Origin: Malus domestica
Lineage: Eukaryota; Streptophyta; Magnoliopsida; Rosales; Rosaceae
NCBI RefSeq assembly: GCF_042453785.1
Contig: NC_091673.1
Location: forward strand, 43,967,501 to 44,031,500
Reading direction: 5' to 3'
DNA length: 64,000 nt
The position numbers and the translations under genes were made by a program. This document shows, one piece after another, positions 12,798-23,695 of the stretch. The notes under the pieces were generated by a model. That model did no database searches. It was given only the letters and a program-made list of their open reading frames with translations, and was not told the DNA's origin. The first letter of the stretch is position 1. The number at the start of each line of letters is the position of its first letter.

Positions 12798-13472
12798 TTA
12801 TGTATTAAGGAGCGAGCCCTTATTCTATAAAAGGGACTCCCTCACTTTCATTAGAAAGCACTCATTATTCATGTACTGAAGAGCAAACCCTTATTTTATA
12901 AAAGGGACTCCCTCACCTTCATTAGAGAGAAACGCTGCCAGCTGAGCAACCGCCTCGCCGCTAGCATCACTCCTAGCCCATCACTTATGTATTGAGGAGC
13001 AAGCCCTTATTCTATAAAAGGGACTTCCTCACCTTCATTAGAGAGCAACGCCGCCAGCTGAGCAACCGCCTCGCCGCGAGCATAACTCCTAGTTCATCAC
13101 TTATGTATTGAGGAGCGAACCCTTATTTTATAAAAAGGGACTCCCTCACCTTCATTAGAGAGCAACGCCACCAGCTGAGCAACCGCCTCGCCGCGAGCAT
13201 CACTCCTAACCCATCACTTATGTATTGAGGAGCGAACCCTTATTTTATAAAAAGGGACTCCCTCACCTTCATTAGAGAGCAACACCACCAGCTGAGCAAC
13301 CGCCTCGCCGCGAGCATCACTCCTAACCCATCATTTATGTACTGACGAGCAAGCCCTTATTTTATAAAAGAGACTTCCTCACCATCATTAGAAGAGCATC
13401 GCCGCCAGCTAAGCAACCGCCTCGCCGCGAGCATCAACTCTAGCCCATCATTCATGTATTGAGGAGCGAGCC
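12798..13472 (+). repeat. Tandem array of ~70-120 bp units, each with a TATA box
   Basis: Six to seven units begin near TTATGTATTGAGGAGC and carry CCCTTATTYTATAAAA-GGGACT followed by a GC-richer CAGCTGAGCAACCGCC segment. TATAAAA boxes occur near 12826, 12897, 13013, 13129, 13246 and 13363. It looks like an expanded retroelement promoter segment. The array stops abruptly at the start of the Athila-like LTR. Confidence 0.75.
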
Positions 13473-14930
13473 TGTTGAGTAGATTTTATATTATATATTT
13501 TACCCTAAGCTTAGTATATTTTGGTTAATATATTGGAAGAATTTTGATACTTTGAATTGTATTTTCAATATAGGACTTTCGACTTCCTCTGGAGCAAAAT
13601 AGGATCAAATGGACGAATTTTGGAGTGATTCTAGTTGGAGGACGTTCATGAGTCACTTAGCTTAATCGTATCAAAATTTGGGATTTTTCCATCAAGCGGT
13701 TATTTTCTGGCGATAAAAGAAAGAAGCAGTGCGCAGTGCTGGAAAATGACGTTTTTGGGCTTAAATTGCGTTTTTGGAGCCCAAAATGACCTCGGATGGG
13801 TTCGTGGCCTTCTGAAGAAGTGTTCAGAATATTCCAAACATTAAATCCAGCTATATTGGGCCAGTTTTGGAGCAGATTATGGGTCCAAAACGTGGCTGTT
13901 CAGATTTTAGACGAATTTTACCATTTAAATTAGGGTTATGTTTCCTATTTTATTGGAATTAATTTTAGTTTCCTAGGGTTTGTGTGGGGGCTTAGCAGAT
14001 ATATTGCTTGGTCGTCTACCATATTTGAGGACGCTCTATTTTATGCAATTTTTGGAGACAGAGAGAAGGGCTAGGGTTTTGGAGATTTTCTACTTGAAGG
14101 TGTTTTCAATCCTTTTCTTAATAATATTTTCTATGATTTCAATTATGAATATGCGGAACTAATTTCTTTTGCTAGGGCGAAGCCTTGAGCCTCAGCATGA
14201 ATATGTGATTTTTAGTTAATTGCTTATGATTGATTGCATGCATACTTTGAATTGTTAATCTCCAGGATAAAAACTATCTAATTGTCTTAATGCCTGATCA
14301 CCATTAGGATCTTTAGAAAAGTAATTTGATGCAATTTTGGTCGGAAGGTTCCCTGAAATTGACGCTGGCTTCTTATGATTAATAATTGTAATTTCACTTA
14401 GGATGAATATCACGTCTTAAGGATTGCATGGTTTTTCAAAGGATTTTCATAAAGCATAATGAGTCTTTCATGTTCAGATTTGATCCGAACGTCCGGACGG
14501 GTTGCATGTTAGATATACGTTCTATGTTGGAGGTTCCAAGTACAATATGAATTAGGAAAATCTAACCTTCAAAGTGACATGTATAGATCATAAGTAATGG
14601 GTAAAAATTCATAGGATTGCTAGGTGATGGTGGAACCCAGTGCTTTCTTAATTTGATTCTCCCAAAACTGTTTTTTTTTTCTCTAGCTCTAATATTGAAG
14701 ATTGTTTATTTTAATTCTTTAATTTCATTTTTATTTTAATTAGGTTATAAAATCAATCACCTGAACTTCTACTTTACAATAATTAAATGGAATCTGATTA
14801 ATTTCGAATTATTTAATAATCCCTGTGGAGACGACCTTGCGAGATCCGTTTATACTACAATAATCTTGTGATTCTTGCAAGTAAAATAGGAGATTTAAGC
14901 CCGTTCACATGAGTAGTGAAAATCCTATCA
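13473..14930 (+). repeat. Candidate 5' LTR of Athila-like element (copy 1)
   Basis: Begins TGTTGAGTAG at the edge of the tandem array and ends CTATCA six bases before the primer-binding site, giving 1,458 bp. The end includes a CCCTGTGGAGACGACC stretch of the kind seen in Athila/Tat LTRs. The boundary is inferred, because no matching 3' LTR is present. Confidence 0.5.
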
Positions 14931-14936
14931 AGAAAA

Positions 14937-14955
14937 TGGCGCCGTTGCCGGGGAT
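14937..14955 (+). other. Primer-binding site, tRNA-Asp type
   Basis: TGGCGCCGTTGCCGGGGAT is the reverse complement of the 3' end of plant tRNA-Asp, the usual primer for several Ty3/gypsy lineages. It sits six bases after the LTR end. Confidence 0.8.
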
Positions 14956-15387
14956 TATTTAAAATAATCCCTACGAATCATATTTTCAATTAGTTATTGC
15001 TGTTTATACATATAAAAAAAATTTTAATTTTCGTTTTTATTTTATTTTTACAGTTTACAACAGTACAACAGTGCAGATTTCATAAATCTGTGCATGGTCA
15101 GCACCCGTTCAACAGTGCAGAAATTGATTCCATTTGATCCAGAACTTGAGCTGAATTTAAGGAGGAAACGCAGGGAGCGAACTTTGCAGAGGGTTCCTCC
15201 TCAGTAGGTAACTTGTCTACAATCTTTAAATTCTGAAGACCTGCACAGCAAAGAAAAAATGGCATTTGTAATTCCAGAAGCTGGTCTGCCCCTCGGAGAT
15301 TCATTGACAGCCCATACCACAAATATACCAAGTTGCATTACTAATCCGGCAGTGGAGGAAAGGTCTGCATTTGAAATAAAATAGCAC

Positions 15388-16621
15388 ATGTTGAATATTC
15401 TACCTATGTTTCATGGGTTATCATCTGATGATCCTAACATGCACATTGCAGAATTTTTAATGGGGTGCAAAAATATTTTGGTGAGGGGATTTTCAGCCGA
15501 ATCTATTAAGCTTCGTTTATTTCCATACACTCTAAAAGATCAAGCAAGGAGATGGCTTCTCACACTCCCATCTGGAAGCATTACAACTTGGGCCCAACTC
15601 AGTGAAAATTTTTTAAACAAGTATTATCCAGCTTCGAAGACTCTTGACATGAGAACTCAGATTTTATCATTTGCCCAAAAGCCAAATGAAGAGTTTCATG
15701 AGGCGTGGGAGCAGTTCAAAGAGTTGATTAGAAAATGTCCACATTCGGGTATTAACACTACTGATCAATTGCATATATTTTTCAGATGGTTAAATGTGAC
15801 TACAAAAACTCTTGTCAACGCTTCATGCGGAGGTTCGTACAAAGATAAAAATGCACAAAAGGCTTGTTTATTATTTGAAAAAAATGGCAGCAGATACACA
15901 ACAATGGGCAGCTGAGCAGCCACAATCTAGATCCGTTTTTGAGATGTCAAATGGTTCACCATACGTGTCGGCACAAATTGAAAAAATGGAGAAAAAGCTT
16001 GAAAGATTTGATGCAAAATTTGACATGTTATTACAAAGAATTTCAGATTCACAGGTTGCTGTACAGCAGCCTTTACAAGCTGCCTGCAGCATTTGCAGCT
16101 TGACAAATCATGATTTTTTGAACTGTCCACATAAAGATGCTTATTCGAAGTTTATAGCGGAGCAGGTTAATTCATTTAATAATTTTCAACGTCCCAGATA
16201 TGACCCGTATTCAAATTTCTACAACCCAGGTTGGAGAGATCATCCTAATTTAAAGTGGGACAAAGATCTGCACTCAAGGCCTCAATTTCAACAGCAGGTA
16301 CATCAACCTGCTGCACCTAAGGCAGCTTGGGAGGTTGCAATTGAAAAATTAGCAAATACTACCACTCACGAAATCCAAAATCTGCATGCATCAATGAAAA
16401 ATATGGAAAAACAAATTGGGCAGATTGCTGTGCAGGTTTCAGAAAGAGCTCCGGGTACATTTCCTAGTCAAACAGTACCTAATCTAAGAGGACAAGAAGA
16501 ATGCAATGCTATACGAACTCTACGGTCTGGCAAAAGTTACAACAGACATGAAAATTCTGTTGGAAATTCGCAGGTAGCAGAACAGCCCCAAACTAAATCT
16601 GCAATTTTTGCAGATTCTTAA
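15388..16621 (+). pseudogene. Athila-like gag, frameshifted (copy 1)
   Basis: The first frame (15388-15915) carries the retrotransposon gag core, with motifs such as FHGLSSDDP, RLFPYTLKDQARRWL, LPSGSITTW, NKYYPASKT and FKELIRKCPH. The protein continues in another frame (about 15812-16621) from EKMAADTQQWAAEQPQS through a coiled-coil-like segment and a Cys-rich motif (CSICSLTNHDFLNCPH) that resembles a degenerate nucleic-acid-binding knuckle. The shift lies in a run of seven A near 15880. The second frame ends at TAA 16619-16621, and the protease follows in the same frame. Gag normally builds the cytoplasmic particle that packages element RNA. The same shift is present in copy 2, so it predates the duplication or is tolerated by frameshifting. 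Confidence 0.75.
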
Positions 16622-17815
16622 AATTCTGCAAATTCTGGTCAGTCCCAAGACAAATCCGAAAATACTGCAAAAGCTACCACAAAAACTGCAGAACGTGTTT
16701 ATGAGCCTCCTATTCCTTATCCAGAAAGGTTGAAGCCTAAAGTTAAAGATCAACAGTTGACAGATTTCATGAAAACGTTGGCTAAAGTTCAAATTAATCT
16801 TCCATTAATTGATGCAATCAAGAACATTCCATCTTATGCCAAGTTTTTTAAGGACGTTTGTACAAAGAAAAAGAAGCTTGTGGATTCCGAAAAAGTGATT
16901 CTAACAGAACAGTGCAGTGCGGTCTTATTGCATAAATTACCTCCAAAGAAAAAAGATCCAGGGAGTTTTACTATCTCTTACACCATTGGAAATTGTGACT
17001 TTAGTAGTGCTTTAATTGATTTAGGTGCTAGTGTAAACTTAATGCCTTATTTTGTTTTCAAACGTTTAGGTGAAGGTGAGCTGAAGCCAACCTCCAGTAT
17101 TATTCAATTGGCTGACCGTTCAATTACCTACCCTAGAGGAGTCATTGAAGATGTTATTGTGAAGGTTGACAATTTATATTTACCGGCTGATTTTATGGTG
17201 TTGGACATGGATAAGGATTTGACAACGCCTATTATTTTGGGACGCCCATTTCTGGCAACAGCCCGGACTCTTATTGACGTTGAAGCCGGAACATTAACAT
17301 TCCGGGTTGAAGATCAAATTGTTGTTTTCAAGTTGTTTAAAGCAAGCGTACATTCAGGTGACAAGCAAGAATGCATGCGTGTTGATGCATTGGATGGTTT
17401 ACCAAGTGCCAAGTTTATGAACAGATCATCAACTGATCATTCGTCCATAAAGCCCCCGAATTTAACTCGTGATTGTACAAGTCCTAAACCACAGCAGCAA
17501 AGGGTGCTACATGATGACCAACCAATTAACACTATGAAAAAACATGAAAATTTGCCAAGCAGCCCAAATTTTAAGAAAATACATCCTGGTAAAAAAGTAT
17601 GGTTATTAAGTTCAGATTTCAAGTCATTTCCAGGGAAACAAGAGTCTCGATGGAAAGGCCCTTTTCTAGTTACTAAAGTTTTTCAGAATGGTAATGTGGA
17701 CATTAAGGCTAAGGGCACAAATTTCTCATTGAAGGTTACCAAACATCAACTAAAACCATGCATAGAGAAACATGGTGTAGGTGAGTCATCAACTCTGAAT
17801 GAACCAGTGATCTAG
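16622..17815 (+). pseudogene. Protease fused to integrase C-terminal tail (copy 1)
   Basis: Opens directly after the gag stop in the same frame. An N-terminal stretch with PIPYPERLKP and FMKTLAKVQINLPL is the usual Athila lead-in. It is followed by a retropepsin with the active-site motif IDLGASVNLMP and the flap-to-end motif ILGRPFL. After about 110 further residues the sequence becomes WLLSSDFKSFPGKQESRWKG with GPFLVTKVF, the C-terminal tail of gypsy integrase. Reverse transcriptase, RNase H and the integrase zinc and catalytic domains, normally more than 800 residues, are gone, evidently by internal deletion. The frame is open to 17815 in this copy. It is an unlikely functional protein. 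Confidence 0.75.
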
Positions 17816-18200
17816 CCATCGGAGTTCTGCAACGTCTAGCTACAGACTTAAAATAAAGCGCTTGTTGGGAGGCAACCCAATTTTTCTAAATTCTTTCCTT
17901 ATTTTATTTTTCATTTGATTTTTTTTTTCTAGATGCATTTCCATACCTAAGTTTTATTAAAAAAATAAAAAATAAAAATAAACGTGAAAAATCCAAATTT
18001 TTTTTTTCTTTATTCACGCAGTTGATTTTAGCTCCGTTTTTAATATACGCATCTTGGTTAATTGCAGGTTGCGAACGTGGAAAATAAAGCGCGTCCTAAG
18101 CTGGAATCCTGCACCCAGCAGCAAGTCTACCGTTACATCAACCACATCTACACTATGCTGGAAATTTAAGCAGTCAACACAAACAGTCATTCACAGATGC

Positions 18201-18214
18201 AAGTTTGGGGGAGA
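18201..18214 (+). other. Polypurine tract (copy 1)
   Basis: AAGTTTGGGGGAGA followed by TTGTTG, the place where plus-strand DNA synthesis starts in LTR elements. A 3' LTR would be expected to start at 18216. Confidence 0.55.
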
Positions 18215-18366
18215 TTGTTGCAGATCCAGCACAGAGACATAATTTTGAGCAGTTAATTTTCTGCAGCTCAGTTTTGCGATGCATGGAGGAGAAGCACAGT
18301 TAAATGACAGATCCATACACCACAGAACTGAGTACAGTAATTATTACCAGATCTACAACAATTCAA

Positions 18367-18633
18367 GTTGGGGGCGTGGGGCGCGTGCGCAAGTCCACGG
18401 GCCAAGAGTGGCCCAAAACTGGGCGAGTCCACGCGGTTGGGGGGGGGGGGAATTTGGCCCAACTTTAGCATTCCCCCTTTAGCCCAATATTTTAGCTTGG
18501 GTTGGAGGGTGTTTGGGGGGAATTTTGGGCTAAAAATTTGACTTTTAGCCTAGGGTTGGAGTTGGTCTGAAGTATTTAAAAATTAGATTCCGTAGTAAAA
18601 AATTAGGAAATAAATCTTTGAGGTAAAATTTGT
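18367..18633. other. Non-coding, G-rich junction sequence
   Basis: Begins exactly where the duplicated block ends. It contains GC-rich stretches and a run of ten or more G near 18440. No gene was recognised. Confidence 0.4.
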
Positions 18634-18932
18634 TATGCATTAAATTGAAATTGAATTTTTTGTTAAGCCTCCCTCAATATGCATTAAATTGAAATTGAAT
18701 TTTTTTGTTAAGTCTCCCTCAATAAGCATTAAATTGAAATTGAATTTTTTGTTAAGTCTCCCTCAATAAGCATTAAATTGAAATTGAATTTTTTGTTAAG
18801 CCTCCCTCAATATGCATTAAATTGAAATTGAACTTTTTGCCTCCCTCAAATTGAAATTGAATTTTTTGTTAAGTCTCCCTCAATATGCATTAAATTGAAA
18901 TTGAATTTTTTGTTAAGTCTCCCTCAATATGC
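18634..18932. repeat. ~54-bp AT-rich minisatellite
   Basis: About six units built on GCATTAAATTGAAATTG, a T-run, then GTTAAGYCTCCCTCAA. Units differ by point changes and one is shortened. The units are directly adjacent, without unique spacers. Confidence 0.85.
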
Positions 18933-19070
18933 AAGAGACTAAATTAGTCATTTAACCTCTGTTAACCCATTTAAGATAATGAGGTCACAGCTGCAGCCTG
19001 ACCTCTCGTCACGAAGCTTCATTGGAGTGCCGTGCATGTAGCGGTGGGATTGTAGTGGAATTAATCGGAA

Positions 19071-19239
19071 GAATAATGATATAGGCAGACTAAATTTGTA
19101 AACCAAATTTGCAAACTAAATGTTATGTCACAAATAAGAAATCAGCACATTAATCAACACTTAATAATTCAATCATCAACTTCTATGTTATTTAGTTTAC
19201 AAAATTTTATCTACAAATTCAATCTCCATAGTATTATCC
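19071..19239. mobile_element. MITE with ~40-bp imperfect terminal inverted repeats
   Basis: The left end (GAATAATGATATAGG, then AGACTAAATTTGTAAACC) matches the reverse complement of the right end (GGATAATACTATGG, then AGATTGAATTTGTAGATA) with scattered mismatches. The interior is short and non-coding. No clear target duplication was found, so the superfamily is not assigned. Confidence 0.5.
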
Positions 19240-19269
19240 TAACCGAAATGAGGTCGTCGTTGAGCTAAG

Positions 19270-19422
19270 ATGAGCAGAAGAGGCGGGCGGTTATTCGACT
19301 CGTTTGTTGCATTTAGCCGGGAGGTGTGGACGAAGGTGCCATTTGGGGACATGTTTTGCACTTGTTTGGTGCACTTTAGATGTAACCTTTCGTGTCATAA
19401 AAGGGCACTGTATAGTATATAG
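19270..19422 (+). CDS. Possible small ORF, 50 residues, unidentified
   Basis: An ATG-to-TAG frame of 51 codons begins MSRRGGRLFDSF and includes REVWTKVPFGDMF. It may be the last exon of an old gene or chance. No domain was recognised and there is no flanking gene support. Confidence 0.15.
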   Translation: MSRRGGRLFDSFVAFSREVWTKVPFGDMFCTCLVHFRCNLSCHKRALYSI

Positions 19423-19820
19423 CATGCAGTCGTACCGAATTTATACTTTTGAAAGCTATTGTATATTTCTGTCAAGTCACGCAATATGTTTTTAATTAGT
19501 GTGACTTTCTAATGGACTTTATTGGTTTTAATTAAACGCCATGCAATTTCAAACACTTTTCATTTATTCTGGGCCACTGTTTGATCACCTTTCAATTTTG
19601 AACCAATTTCCAGACAACCTCCCCATAATCATTACCAAATTTCAAGATTTAACATCCTACTAAACAACGTAAGCTAACATTATATATATCGTAAATACTT
19701 TATTTTCTCATAACGTTTCATAATATAATATAGTGAGTCAAATCAAGCGTTTTCATAACTTAATTTAACATCTCATGGTCTTATTTAGAACACGAAAACA
19801 AAAAAAGAGACTCCTAGTTT
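19423..19820. other. AT-rich non-coding stretch
   Basis: No ORF, RNA gene or repeat structure was recognised between the small ORF and the solo LTR. Confidence 0.4.
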
Positions 19821-22524
19821 TGTGACACACCCCGTCCCGAAGGAGGGCATGCTGGCCGTCACGTGAGAGTGACGTAACCATTTGCACAGTACGGAAGCTT
19901 TAAGATACAATTTATAAGTTGATACACCCGAAGGTGAGTCCTAATTTTGTCCAATCTGTCAGAACACCGTCAAATTCCTCGTAGTCACCACACCTTTGTG
20001 ATTCATGAACCTGGAGGGGCGCAAAACCAAAATTGAGTGGGTCAGTAAAACAATTCTTTTCCAAATCCAAACATTTCTCAAAACGTTGTAACCCCTCTCC
20101 GTAAAACCTGTATACTTTCCCAGAAATGTAAAATATAAATATACATATATATTCTCAATACTTTAATTCATTAACTCAACATTTTTTCTTTATCAATCAT
20201 GCCATGTCATGTCTAATTCAACAGTTAAGTATGGATGCATCAGCAATAATCATATCAGGTGCAAGAAAGTAATCAACCGGAGGCCCTCTAATAGCCCTGT
20301 ACGGTTGAACCTAGAGCTCAAAATCTATCACTCTCACACTCTGCCGGAGTCACTCCGCGTGACCTGTCCGGCCTTCTGCACATAAGTTACGCTCTAGTGC
20401 TTCTCATAAATCATCTGTGCACATAATCTAAGGTCACCCACCAGTCGGAATCTCACTAACACTCTCGCGACTGGCCTGTCGTACCCACTCCGCGTGGACT
20501 GTACGACTAGTATCTACTTGGATCCAAGGCGAGCGTGCGATGCGGTGAATACTATAAGCACTAAACTATGGTTCAGGATTTGAGCTCAATATACATCAAC
20601 ATCATCATAACAGAAATAAATACTCACCTGTGCGTCCACCGCACCATTTCATACATATGCATCATAAATCAATTCTTACCTGTGCGTCCACCGCACCAAT
20701 TCATACATATGCATCATATATTAATTCATGCATGGCATTTCAACTCACATTTCTATATACTTTTCATATCAATTCTATGCATGGTATTTCACTTCCCGTT
20801 TTTCCACATAACTCATATGCATTTCATTTTAAACATATTTTCATTTCAATTCAATTTCTGGGAAACGTCAAGTATATATATATACGGAAAACAAAACTGC
20901 CCACTCACCTGGAGTTCGTCCAACAACTCCCTAGCACCACACATCAAGGCGTCACGACGATCGCCGCCTAGAATAGTAATCAAATCCAACCTCAGAATTC
21001 ATATCGATAGAATATATAACTTATATAAAATACGTCACTACGTAGTTCGATCCGGAAGATCTGCCACTCAGATTTTAAATCCATAACTTCCAGAGGTCCA
21101 CAATATATCTCTAGGATAACATCCTAAAATTTCATTACCATCCAACGGTTGGATCTCCGTCAATTTCCAAAACTAAGTGACGGTTAACATTCTATATTAT
21201 GGACTTACAACTCCAATTTCGGAAGATCCGCAAATCGGATTCCCAATCTGTAAGTTCCTATAATCCTCAAATATTACGTATTACAAAGTATCAAATTTTG
21301 GTGACGATCCAACGGTCGGATCATCAATTCACATTTTCACCAAAACTATAAAACGTTATTCGAACACCTAACCAACAATCCTTAATAACTTTCTCATACG
21401 GTGCTCAAATTGGGTATATGAATATACCACAGTGATCTACTCGACGTCACGGACGTCGACATATTTTTAAAATATTTTTTTACTGTAGCACGCGCCCCCA
21501 CGCGCCAAGGAAGGCACGGACCTACGCGCCCCCACGCGCACCTTCTTCTTCCTTGGGTCGCCGGACTGGTTTTTCCGGCGGCCGTTTTTCAAATTGCCAT
21601 AACTTTGTCATTTCTCAACGAAATCAAGTGATTCAAAAACGAAAGTTGTAGCCCTTGAAGAGACAAAGAGAATGGTACCTTGTACAACACCTAGTTCGCC
21701 GTGGTTTGGCCGGAAACGGCCTCGAAAGCCTCGGAGGTCGCCGGAAACTGGGTATTTTTCAAATGAGTATAACTTCTTCAATACTCAACGAAATTGAGTG
21801 AAAAAAAAGGAAAGTTGTAGTATTTGACGAGACGAAGGGATTGATACCTACCTCGACTCCTAACTCGCCGGGGATTCGCCGGAAAATGCCTCGAAAGCTC
21901 CGGCCAAACTTTGAACTTGTCGATCTCCGTGTTCTTACGTCCAAAAACTTCCAACGAAGCACTCCGAGCTTCCTTGGGACCTCACTAAGCTCGCTGTGAT
22001 CTTGTTTTAGCCTAAAACGTAGTCATTTAGAAGATCATGAACAATACCATTTCACGGGAACTTTGAAACTAGGGTTTTCCGAAGCAAAACTTACCTGAAA
22101 TTGATGTCTACGTGATCGTGGAAGTTCCAGGAGTCCAAATGTGGTCTTATCTTGGACGTTTGTTTATGTTTTAGGTGGTTTTGGGTGAGGTTGAGCGTCG
22201 GAGAGGAAGAGAGAGAGAACTGAGAGTGAGAGAGAGTCGTGAGGGAAGAGAGATAAAGAGAGAGAGTGGGTTACGGGTTTTAGGGAAATAATTGGGGAAT
22301 ATGGGATCCACGTGGTCTTTTTAAATCCATAATACAACCTTTTAACATACAAACTTAAACCTAAGTCCAAATTTAAGTTTGTAACCCTATATAATATCCC
22401 AGTTAACAATAGTATAGGGAAATTATGTAAAAACCAATGCCAAAGTGACGCACCTTAATCCCGTTTAAGGGCAATTTCGTCTTTTCACAATCCCGAGTAT
22501 TATAAATTGGGACGGGCTGTGACA
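19821..22524 (-). mobile_element. Large (~2.7 kb) gypsy-type solo LTR
   Basis: Bounded by TGTGACACACCCCGTCCCGA on the left and GGGACGGGCTGTGACA on the right. On the minus strand it therefore starts TGTCACAGCCCGTCCC and ends GGGACGGGGTGTGTCACA, the termini of a common class of long plant chromovirus-type LTRs. A purine-rich GAGAGA block lies near 22200-22270. No internal coding region adjoins it, so it is read as a solo LTR. The flanks AGTTT and TTTTG do not give a clean target duplication. Confidence 0.65.
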
Positions 22525-23221
22525 TTTTGCCTATGCCAGATTTATTTATTTATTAAATTGTAAATATATCACCAAATGGAACAATTTTATTTATTTATTT
22601 TTTAGCTGTAAAAAAAAAAGAACTTTAACGAAAAGCTCTCGGTACTGTTCACTTTAACGAAAAACTATATTTTAACACTAAAAAGTCAATTTTGATAAAA
22701 CTCAAAGTTTTCAAACAAAAATAAACGTCATGCTTACAAAACAGAGAAAAATAAAATTACGTAGAAAACCTGGAGTCAAGAGTCTTTAAACCGCAACCGC
22801 AGCTCACGGCGTTGAAAATATGATTCCGTCGTCGCTTGTCCGAGACTGCAAGTACCCAACTGCCACCTGGGCCCCCACCATGCCCTAATCAAACCCTCTG
22901 GCTTTTTTCCACGAATTGTTTTCCATTTTCCGGCAATCTTCCTCGTAACTTCCATTTTTCCCTTTCGATTTCAGCTGTCCCTGTCTTTGACTGGTTAAAC
23001 CAAGCAGGAGATGTGTCGCCAGCTCGGACGGGGCCCCGCCGGATCATCCCACACGTGTGCCAATAGTTCATAGGATCATTGTACTGTGTGCTGTTCCTTC
23101 TCTGTGCGGGGATTGATGACGTGAGGAAATGAGGCTACTATATGGTTGGGAAATAGAGTGTTAATGATATTTCAACCATGTTCGTAGGCACTTGTTTATT
23201 GATTCCATCGTTTGCGGACTC
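22525..23221. other. Non-coding stretch with a partial MITE
   Basis: Apart from the partial MITE at 22619-22713 I see no gene. The 76-codon frame at 22836-23066 has no recognisable domain and is treated as chance. Confidence 0.4.
22619..22713 (+). mobile_element. Truncated copy of the hAT-like MITE
   Basis: AACTTTAACGAAAAGC, GTACTGTTCACTTTAACG and ACTCAAAGTTTTCAA match the complete MITE at 23313-23467, but the right terminal repeat and part of the middle are missing. Confidence 0.6.
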
Positions 23222-23603
23222 ATCTGAAAGTGATTTTAAAATGATTGAAATCGTTTTTAGTGAAAATATTTTAAAAATCAATACTTGTTAAACATCCAAG
23301 TGAATTATAAAAAGGGAACTTTAACGAAAAGCACCCGGTACTGTTCACTTTAATGAAAAACCACATTTTTACACTAAAAAATCAATCCTGTTACTATTCA
23401 CTTTACCCTTTATTTTGTCCTTATCATTAAAACTCAAAGTTTTCAAGCCCTTTTCATTAGTTTTCCTTTATAAAAAAAAAAACATTTTAAGTGCTTCATG
23501 TAATAAGGTACTTCTTCCAAAAATACTTCAAATGCTTTTGGAACCCAAAGTCAATTTCATCAAAAGCGTTTTCAGTTAGTTTAAAGCACATCCAAATAAG
23601 ACT
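23222..23603. mobile_element. Older MITE split by a younger MITE
   Basis: The left arm (GAAAGTGATTTTAAAATGA, then GAAATCGTTTTTAGTGAAAA) matches the reverse complement of the right arm (GGATGTGCTTTAAACTAA, then GAAAACGCTTTTGATGAAA). The younger MITE and its target duplication sit in the middle. Ends are approximate. Confidence 0.5.
23313..23467 (+). mobile_element. hAT-like MITE, 155 bp, with 8-bp target duplication
   Basis: Flanked on both sides by TTATAAAA (23305-23312 and 23468-23475). Terminal inverted repeats are AGGGAACTTTAACGAAAAG and, reverse-complemented, AGGAAAACTAATGAAAAG. An 8-bp duplication is the hallmark of hAT transposase activity. Non-coding. Confidence 0.75.
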
Positions 23604-23695
23604 TATATTTGGTATTATTTGTTGCGAGAATTGTCTTAGTTAGACGATTATACTGAATATTTTATAATGCATCGTTATTTTGTGCATTATAAGTA

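Larger units (their letters stand above)
10170..18366. repeat. 8.2-kb block duplicated at 52112-60307 (copy 1)
   Basis: Direct-orientation duplicate with a nearly constant coordinate offset (41,942 falling to 41,941), so only about one base of net length difference in 8.2 kb. It spans part of a solo LTR, a TATA-bearing tandem array and an Athila-like element, and neither end coincides with an element end. Few substitutions are visible. Confidence 0.9.
13473..18366 (+). mobile_element. Athila-like Ty3/gypsy retrotransposon, internally deleted (copy 1)
   Basis: A 5' LTR candidate, a tRNA-Asp primer-binding site, a gag region, a protease and a C-terminal integrase tail occur in order, followed by a polypurine-like tract. 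Reverse transcriptase, RNase H and the integrase core are missing. The start inside a tandem array fits insertion there. The sequence after the polypurine tract (18216 on) begins TGTTG but otherwise does not resemble the 5' LTR, so the 3' LTR is absent or the 5' boundary is misplaced. It cannot move without helper proteins. Confidence 0.75.

Noticed and set aside
14937..14955. tRNA-like sequence (tRNA-Asp 3' end complement)
   Set aside because: Only the primer-binding complement is present, directly after an LTR end; no cloverleaf follows, so it is not a tRNA gene.
18634..18932. Regular short repeats suggesting a CRISPR array
   Set aside because: Units are directly adjacent, AT-rich and without unique spacers, and the sequence is a plant genome.
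22836..23066. 76-codon Pro-rich ORF as a gene
   Set aside because: No domain, no splice or homology support, and it lies between MITE and LTR sequence.
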